DNA of 64,000 nucleotides from CAWFKW01 sp963816535 (GTDB lineage: Bacteria > Bacteroidota > Ignavibacteria > Tepidaquicellales > OLB5), in contig CAWFKW010000006.1 in the NCBI GenBank assembly GCA_963816535.1, forward strand, positions 62,001 through 126,000. Direction: 5' to 3'. Shown here piece after piece: positions 59,168-64,000 of the stretch. A model generated the notes under the pieces. It did not search any database. It saw only the letters and a list, made by a program, of their open reading frames with translations, and had not been told where the DNA came from. The translations under genes and the position numbers were made by a program. How positions within the stretch are numbered: position 1 is the stretch's first letter; every line of letters starts with the position of its first letter.

Positions 59168-60415
59168 ATGAAAAAGAAAATTTCAATAATGCTTTTGTAT
59201 AACTCAATCTGCCGTCTTCGTGCCCGCCATCTCTTTGGAGGGCCGTCCGCCGTCTTGCGCTCTTCCGTTTCACGTTTCACGTTTTACGTTTCACTTCTTG
59301 CGTTTTGCCTTATGCAATTCAATTGTTCCGGCATCAGCTTAAGCCAGAAAATAAATATAGCGGATGGCGACTGGCTTGAAACGGGCGGAAACGCTAAGCA
59401 GCAGAATGTTTCGTACTTTAATCTCCAGCCGCCCCTTGACCTGAAATGGAGTTTCGATATCGACGCGGGTGTGGGTTTTTCGGCCATCACAGCCTCTGAC
59501 GCTGTAGTATTTGTTAATAGTCTCGCGGGCGACCTCTTTGCATTTGACATATCGGGCGGCGGCAAGCTTGGAAAACTCTCTTATCTTGGCAAGGATGCAA
59601 GTTCGGCCCCGCTGATAGAGGGCAATAACATAATTTTTTCGTTCGCCGGAGATGTTGATTATTCGCTTATTTCTTATGACCTTGATAACGGAAAAAACAA
59701 CTGGAGGATCGATTTGGGATTTCTTCAGACATCGCCAATACTCCATGACGGGTTTGTTTATGTCGGCTCTCTGAACGGGAATTTTTATAAAGTCGATGCC
59801 AAATCAGACAGCATAATGTGGAAATATGACGCCAAATCGCAGATACACTCAACATGCGCTATCGATAGCGGGTGCGCGGTATTTGGCGCCGATAAAGGCG
59901 GAGTTTATTGCGTCAACCTGAGCGACGGTTCCCTGAAATGGAAGACAGCAGCCGATGGGCCCGTAGTTGCCCCGCCGCTGATCTATGACGGCAAAGTGTT
60001 TGCAGGTTCATATGATTCATGTTACTACTGTCTCGATTTGAGCTCCGGCGCCGTGATATGGAAAAAGAACATGCACACTAAAATTCTTGGCGGCTCATCC
60101 TTGTTTAACGATGAAAATGTAATATTTGGGGGAGTTGACGGCAGCCTGTATTCGCTGAAAATTTCCGATGGCTCGCAGTCATGGGTAGCGCCCACAAAAG
60201 GTGTGATTGGCTCAAGCCCTCTTTGCTCCGGCCCCTATATTTATTTTACTTCGTATGATTTTAATATATATTGTATTGACGGCTCAACCGGCAAACAATT
60301 ATGGAACTATGAGATGGAGGGGAAATCAAGAACTTCGCCTGTGATATGGAGAGATTACCTGGTTGTTGCCGCCGATAGAGTTGTTTATTGTTTCGCAAGA
60401 AAACCTCAACAATAA
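59168..60415 (+). CDS. PQQ-type beta-propeller lipoprotein (BamB-like)
   Basis: From ATG at 59168 the protein has 415 residues. A lipobox FNCSG (lipidated Cys at residue 53) is preceded by an unusually long n-region, so TTG at 59255, which gives a normal 23-residue lipoprotein signal (LRSSVSRFTFYVSLLAFCLM), may be the true start. The mature part has seven or so PQQ-like propeller blades (GDVDYSLISYDLDNGKNNWR, GVYCVNLSDGSLKWKT, SYDSCYYCLDLSSGAVIWKK, DFNIYCIDGSTGKQLWNYE). BamB relatives help outer-membrane protein assembly; others are sugar or redox enzymes. The upstream frame consists of repeats. The gene stops four bases before the PEGA gene. Confidence 0.8.
   Translation: MKKKISIMLLYNSICRLRARHLFGGPSAVLRSSVSRFTFYVSLLAFCLMQFNCSGISLSQKINIADGDWLETGGNAKQQNVSYFNLQPPLDLKWSFDIDAGVGFSAITASDAVVFVNSLAGDLFAFDISGGGKLGKLSYLGKDASSAPLIEGNNIIFSFAGDVDYSLISYDLDNGKNNWRIDLGFLQTSPILHDGFVYVGSLNGNFYKVDAKSDSIMWKYDAKSQIHSTCAIDSGCAVFGADKGGVYCVNLSDGSLKWKTAADGPVVAPPLIYDGKVFAGSYDSCYYCLDLSSGAVIWKKNMHTKILGGSSLFNDENVIFGGVDGSLYSLKISDGSQSWVAPTKGVIGSSPLCSGPYIYFTSYDFNIYCIDGSTGKQLWNYEMEGKSRTSPVIWRDYLVVAADRVVYCFARKPQQ
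59270..59298. repeat. Tandem repeat of TTTCACG within the lipoprotein signal-peptide coding region
   Basis: CGTTTCACGTTTCACGTTTT followed by ACGTTTCAC gives four copies of a 7-8-nt unit, read in frame as SRFTFYVS. It resembles the dispersed GTCTCACGTC repeats at 14424 and 42489. Confidence 0.6.
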
Positions 60416-60419
60416 ATTG

Positions 60420-61004
60420 ATGAAGTTTTATTTTAATATAGCGCTGGTTGTTTCTGCAATGTTTGCGGCGGTAAGTTCTTTTGCCCAGCAAAATGACTCG
60501 CTTCGTGTGCCTTACACGCTGATAAATTCTGTTCCCCAGAATGCGGATATTTTTATTAACGGGGATCTTAAGGGCGAAACTCCTTTCAGGTTCATCAAGA
60601 AAGACAGCGCGGAGGCAGATGTGACGCTTAAGCTTAAGGGATATCTTGATTATTCTTTCAGGCTTAGCGGTTCGAATTTACCTCAATCAAAAGATGTTAC
60701 TCTTGTATCAAGACCCGGGGCAGACAAAAATATTGCTTTGGTAAATGAAAACGGGATCAAATATTTTAATAAGCCGAGGAAATGGGGCTTTGTAGCTCTG
60801 GGGGGACTGGTGACCGCGGTATCAGGCATTGCGGCTTATTATTATAAAACATTATCGATAGAAAGAAACGATGACTATTACTTAACAGGAAACTCGGATG
60901 ACCTTACTAAGAAGAGCAAATACGATTTGATCGGAGGTATTTCAGTAGGCGTTCTTCAGCTGGGGCTTGCTACTATGCTTTACTTCCTCTTTGGCGATAA
61001 TTGA
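60420..61004 (+). CDS. PEGA-domain membrane protein
   Basis: ATG at 60420 gives 194 residues; an earlier TTG at 60363 would overlap the preceding gene and spoil the signal. A signal peptide (KFYFNIALVVSAMFAAVSSFAQ) leads to a PEGA domain (NSVPQNADIFINGDLKGETP, FRFIKKDSAEADVTLKLKGY) at about residues 35-80. Two membrane segments follow (WGFVALGGLVTAVSGIAAYY and ISVGVLQLGLATMLYFLF). PEGA domains are short surface beta-domains often attached to receptors or lipoproteins. The tight spacing to the PQQ lipoprotein (4 bp) indicates an operon. Confidence 0.82.
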   Translation: MKFYFNIALVVSAMFAAVSSFAQQNDSLRVPYTLINSVPQNADIFINGDLKGETPFRFIKKDSAEADVTLKLKGYLDYSFRLSGSNLPQSKDVTLVSRPGADKNIALVNENGIKYFNKPRKWGFVALGGLVTAVSGIAAYYYKTLSIERNDDYYLTGNSDDLTKKSKYDLIGGISVGVLQLGLATMLYFLFGDN

Positions 61005-61027
61005 CGTCATTTGATTAGGTTCCAATT

Positions 61028-61771
61028 TCAAGCTCTCCCCGCTTTTATCTGCAGAGGCATTATGATTGTTCTTTTTTCATTTTCGCTGCCCCAAACTTCA
61101 AGAAGCTGTTCGCGCAGCTTATCAAGCGGATTCACGCCGAGCGCTTTGATATAATTCTGGGTTGAGCTCCATGTGTAAAGACAGCCTATATATTCTTCCA
61201 GGCTCCAATGCAAATCAATCCGGAATTTTGGAACAGCAATTTTTTCAAAAGGCAGGTGGACTTCTTTTTCGAAATCCCATGCTATGGCGCTTTCTTTTGG
61301 CCAGTGTTTATTCAGTGTTTCAGATACGAAGCGATGAGTGATGTCTTCAATGTCCGGGCTTATATCGCTTCCGCTGTAAACCCAAACGGCAATTACTCCT
61401 CCGGGTTTTAATACGCGCTTAGATTCGGCATAAAATTTTTCCATGTCTAACCAGTGAATAGCGCTTGCCACAGTTATAAGGTCTACAGAGGAGCTTTCCA
61501 TCCCGCTGGATTCTGCATGGGCAATGCGGTACTCTATTTTTGGATGGGGGAAAGCCCGGCTGATCTGCGCCTCGCTTGCATCGGTGGCGATAACCTTTTC
61601 GAAATATTCTGCAAGGCCAAGGGCTGCTTGCCCGTTGCCGGTGGCCGAGTCCCATGCAATATTACGTTCTTTGACAAGTCCGGATAAATATTCAAAAAGC
61701 TCAGGCGGGTACTTTGGCCTGTACTGCGCATATTCCTTTGCTTGCTTTGAAAAATGATCGTTAAATCCCAT
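61028..61771 (-). CDS. Class I SAM-dependent methyltransferase
   Basis: The 247-residue enzyme has motif I NIAWDSATGNGQAALGLAEY (near residue 36), an acidic motif II in VIATDASEAQISRA, and DLITVASAIHWLDMEKFYAESKR, typical of the Methyltransf_11 group that methylates small molecules. GGVIAVWVYSG lies in motif VI position. The substrate is unknown. It converges on the PEGA gene. Confidence 0.85.
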   Translation of the reverse strand: MGFNDHFSKQAKEYAQYRPKYPPELFEYLSGLVKERNIAWDSATGNGQAALGLAEYFEKVIATDASEAQISRAFPHPKIEYRIAHAESSGMESSSVDLITVASAIHWLDMEKFYAESKRVLKPGGVIAVWVYSGSDISPDIEDITHRFVSETLNKHWPKESAIAWDFEKEVHLPFEKIAVPKFRIDLHWSLEEYIGCLYTWSSTQNYIKALGVNPLDKLREQLLEVWGSENEKRTIIMPLQIKAGRA

Positions 61772-61920
61772 GGTGATATTTTATTCTTTGTAACCGCGGG
61801 CTTCACACTGCGGGTTATCCTCCGCGCGAATTCACAACCCAAGGATTACGATTTCTGCGCCCAGGTTCCGGTTTGGGACGAATGAATAGCGGCATTTTCG
61901 CTTTGCGGCAGCCTGTATTT

Positions 61921-62937
61921 TTATTTGTAAGAAATCTTATCTGATATGAGCTTAAAGCTTACATCGTACCTATACTGGATATTCATATGGCCGTCGTTAA
62001 ATTCCTGGTGCACATATTTTATGCCGTGTTTTTTTAGATTCTCACAATAGATGCGCGCCCCTGCCTGCAGGTTGAACTCATCGCGGGTACCGCAATCAAC
62101 AAAGATAAGCTTAAGTTTTTTCAGGTTATTTTTATAATGTGCAATTTGCCTGACCGGGTCGTACTTAAGCCATTTGTTCCAGATTCCCGGAATAATCTCG
62201 CCCGAATAAATATCGAACGGCAGATCGAAATTGTATTCCTTTCGTTTTGGATTTGGCGTATAACATGATGCCATTCCAATTGTATTTATGAGCACAAAGA
62301 ATTCTTTCGGCTTGGGCTGGTTATAATTAAGCTGAGTATTAATGAAATTCTTCACCGCGGCATGCCCTTTGCCGAATTTTTGAAGGCTAACTACAAACTT
62401 TGGAAAGTCGGGAGCGTAGCAATATTCAAAAGCCGAATCCCCGGAGTGCGTTGCTATAAGCCCAAACACATCGGGATGGCGCATAGCAAGCCACATAGAA
62501 CCGTACCCGCCGGATGATTTTCCTATAATGCACCTGGCCGATGCCTTGCGTATAGTCCTGAATCGTGAATCTATAAAAGGTACGATCTCTTTTATCATAT
62601 AATCTTCGTACCTGCCGGTAGCGGCCGAGTTAACATATTGCGACCCACCGTACTTTGTAAAGCAATCCGGCATTACAACGATCATTTCCTTTATCTTCTT
62701 TGTGTTTATAAGCCGGTCAAGCCGCTGCTGTATATTTTCTGAGTATGCCGATATGTTCAGGTTCATTATTCCGAACCCGGTGAACCCGGCAATTAAATAA
62801 ACGACAGGGTATTTCTTATTTGACTTCATGTAAGAGGGCGGAAGATAAACAACCACATCTCTCACATAAGGGTCATGCAAAGGATTGTTCTTTAGAATTC
62901 TGCTGTTATGTTTAAGAACTATTGTCTGTCCGTTCAT
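61921..62937 (-). CDS. Alpha/beta-fold esterase of the Esterase D/enterobactin-esterase-like group
   Basis: The 338-residue protein has the oxyanion region YPVVYLIAGFTGFG near residue 43, the nucleophile elbow IIGKSSGGYGSMWLAMRHPD near residue 137 (GxSxG with Ser), the acid in FVDCGTRDEFNL and the His in FNDGHMNIQYR. The triad order is as in putative esterases (PF00756), which includes S-formylglutathione hydrolases and siderophore esterases. No signal peptide. It lies four bases downstream of surE and so is probably cotranscribed. Confidence 0.87.
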   Translation of the reverse strand: MNGQTIVLKHNSRILKNNPLHDPYVRDVVVYLPPSYMKSNKKYPVVYLIAGFTGFGIMNLNISAYSENIQQRLDRLINTKKIKEMIVVMPDCFTKYGGSQYVNSAATGRYEDYMIKEIVPFIDSRFRTIRKASARCIIGKSSGGYGSMWLAMRHPDVFGLIATHSGDSAFEYCYAPDFPKFVVSLQKFGKGHAAVKNFINTQLNYNQPKPKEFFVLINTIGMASCYTPNPKRKEYNFDLPFDIYSGEIIPGIWNKWLKYDPVRQIAHYKNNLKKLKLIFVDCGTRDEFNLQAGARIYCENLKKHGIKYVHQEFNDGHMNIQYRYDVSFKLISDKISYK

Positions 62938-62941
62938 ATTA

Positions 62942-63721
62942 TTATATTTTTAAGTTCCATTTTTTTATATCGTCAATTTGGTCAAAATCTGTTAAGTCGT
63001 AATGCAGGGGAGTGATAGAAATATAATTTTCCTCGGTTGCTTTCACGTCGAATTCCGTCGATTCGTCTGTATTAACCATGTGCCCCGTGAGCCAGTAATA
63101 TTCTCGTCCGTAAGGGTCGGCTCTTACCTCCAGGGCGTCTTCCCAATATGACTTCCCCTGTTTTGTAATTTTAATCCCCTTTATCTCTTCTTCCTTAACA
63201 TGAGGGATATTAATATTGAGAAGTGTTTTGGGATTAAGTTTTATTTTCTCGTCCAGAATAATACGTTCTATCAATTTCCCGGCTATCTTAGCCGACTCGG
63301 AGAAGTCAGCTTTTTCAAAAGTAGTAAGTGAAACTGCCATAGCAGGTATCCCCAGCAGCGAGCCCTCAGTTGCCGCCGAAACTGTGCCCGAATAAATTAT
63401 GCTTATCGCCGTGTTCGCCCCGTGGTTTATACCTGATACAACAAGGTCAAACTTCACGTCTTTAAAAAAATGAAGTACGCCGGCCTTCACCGCGTCAGCA
63501 GGCGTGCCTTCTATTGCAATGCCGAAGAACTGCCCGTCAATATGATGCTTTGCCGCCCTGAGCGGGTAGAAAATCGTTATCGAATGGCCAACCGCGCTTT
63601 GCTGAATATGAGGGGCCGAAACGTAAACATTTGCGAATTTTTTTAGCTCAGCCGCCAGCTTAACAAGCCCATCGGCGTCTATCCCGTCGTCGTTCGAAAT
63701 TAATATGTTGGGTTTACTCAT
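62942..63721 (-). CDS. surE: 5'-nucleotidase SurE
   Basis: SurE dephosphorylates nucleoside and nucleotide monophosphates and is linked to stationary-phase survival. ATG at 63721 gives 259 residues starting SKPNILISNDDGIDADGL, with the NDDG metal site; an upstream ATG at 63751 is not needed. SGINHGANTAISIIYSGTVS near residue 90 supplies the metal-binding Asn and Gly-rich loop. Its ATG overlaps the obg 3' end by 8 nt, so translation is likely coupled. Confidence 0.94.
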   Translation of the reverse strand: MSKPNILISNDDGIDADGLVKLAAELKKFANVYVSAPHIQQSAVGHSITIFYPLRAAKHHIDGQFFGIAIEGTPADAVKAGVLHFFKDVKFDLVVSGINHGANTAISIIYSGTVSAATEGSLLGIPAMAVSLTTFEKADFSESAKIAGKLIERIILDEKIKLNPKTLLNINIPHVKEEEIKGIKITKQGKSYWEDALEVRADPYGREYYWLTGHMVNTDESTEFDVKATEENYISITPLHYDLTDFDQIDDIKKWNLKI

Positions 63722-64000
63722 AACTTTGCTGCAGCTGCAGCCAGATTTCATCGATAAGTTTTTGAATATTCTCTCCGCTCACGGCGGATATTTTGAGAAC
63801 TGGGTATTTTTGTTTTCCTTTTGAAAACTTGATCTTAGTAAGAGCTTTCTTCTGTTCCTCAGAAAGCGCGTCAATTTTTGTGAAACATATTATGCGGGGT
63901 TTTTTCGCAAGTTGAGCATCATAGCTTTTCAGTTCGTTGCTCAAAATATCATAGTCTTCAGTCTTTTTCTTTCTTGATTCCAGTACCGTCGCATCAATAA
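63714..64000 (-). CDS. obg: GTPase Obg, 3' end only (5' part outside the window)
   Basis: The open frame enters from the right edge and reads IDATVLESRKKKTEDYDILS, then SNELKSYDAQLAKKPRIICF, TKIDALSEEQKKA and ISAVSGENIQKLIDEIWLQL. It matches the C-terminal part of the Obg G domain: the NELxxY(N/D)xxLxxKP segment, TKID in the NKxD (G4) position, and SAVSGENI in the SAxxG (G5) position. Obg is a ribosome-assembly GTPase. About 95 residues are visible and the stop overlaps the surE start. The window's edge is the cause of truncation. Confidence 0.85.
   Translation of the reverse strand, partial: IDATVLESRKKKTEDYDILSNELKSYDAQLAKKPRIICFTKIDALSEEQKKALTKIKFSKGKQKYPVLKISAVSGENIQKLIDEIWLQLQQSYE

Noticed and set aside
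59270..59298. parS site for ParB (TTTCACG motifs)
   Set aside because: Only half-sites are repeated in the same direction. The 16-bp dyad TGTTTCACGTGAAACA is not present, and the place is 44 kb from parAB inside a coding frame.
1..64000. tRNA, rRNA, integrase, transposase or toxin-antitoxin genes
   Set aside because: No tRNA-like cloverleaf with a GGTTCGAATCC arm in an intergenic gap, no rRNA-like stretch and no mobile-element protein was found by eye. A model-based scan would be needed to exclude short RNAs.

Overview
The window looks like chromosomal DNA from a member of the Ignavibacteria/Chlorobiota-Bacteroidota lineage. This is inferred from three things read in the sequence. Eight secreted proteins end in a type IX secretion (T9SS, por) sorting domain of the NYPNPFNP...ASGxYFY...TKKMxLxK type. 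Several promoters fit the Bacteroidetes form TTTG/TTG-N20-TAnnTTTG, although two others fit the ordinary sigma70 consensus. Many genes appear to start with TTG. No rRNA, tRNA, CRISPR array, transposase, integrase or phage gene was seen. Gene density is high except for one repeat-rich gap of about 1.8 kb.

Layout. 0.1-4 kb: a biotin-dependent carboxyltransferase (PccB/MmdA type) and an AT-rich 13-repeat Ycf48-like T9SS cargo protein. 4-8.5 kb (minus strand): one probable operon, glycosyltransferase - lpxA - LipM-like octanoyltransferase - panB - YmdB-like phosphodiesterase. 8.8-13 kb (plus): DedA membrane protein, a lone nuoG, and argS. 13-18 kb (minus): lipoprotein, parB-parA, a metallo-beta-lactamase-fold hydrolase, a small membrane protein and a nitroreductase. 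18.2-18.4 kb: a gene-free stretch rich in hairpins, possibly a minus-strand ncRNA. 18.5-24 kb (plus): hrcA-grpE-dnaJ, a ComEA-like helix-hairpin-helix protein, a PilM-like protein, rsmD and coaD. 24-29 kb: two related Kelch-type T9SS cargo proteins flanking an alpha/beta hydrolase; the first has a consensus sigma70 promoter and a clear terminator.

29-39 kb (minus) is a surface-polysaccharide locus. It holds a DegT aminotransferase, Gfo/Idh dehydrogenase and left-handed beta-helix acyltransferase (the WbpE/WbpB/WbpD set that makes 2,3-diacetamido-uronic acid sugars), a polyprenyl-phosphate sugar transferase, an HddA-like heptose kinase, a GmhA-like isomerase, an SDR epimerase and a Wzi-like outer-membrane barrel. 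39-45.7 kb: TerC, a lipoprotein, a methyltransferase, ftsY, mutL and a HAD-fold protein. 45.8-60 kb (plus): an MFS transporter, then five T9SS cargo proteins in a row (parallel beta-helix, sialidase-like propeller, Ycf48-like propeller, M14 zinc carboxypeptidase, large BNR propeller), a PQQ-propeller lipoprotein and a PEGA protein. 61-64 kb (minus): methyltransferase, esterase, surE and the 3' end of obg.

The most unusual parts are the palindromic and tandem repeats. They fill 54.7-56.5 kb together with an orphan T9SS sorting-domain fragment. They flank the 56.5-59.1 kb gene as an inverted pair. They also appear to have entered coding DNA: inside that gene's sorting domain, at the start of the next lipoprotein's signal peptide, and across the argS start.
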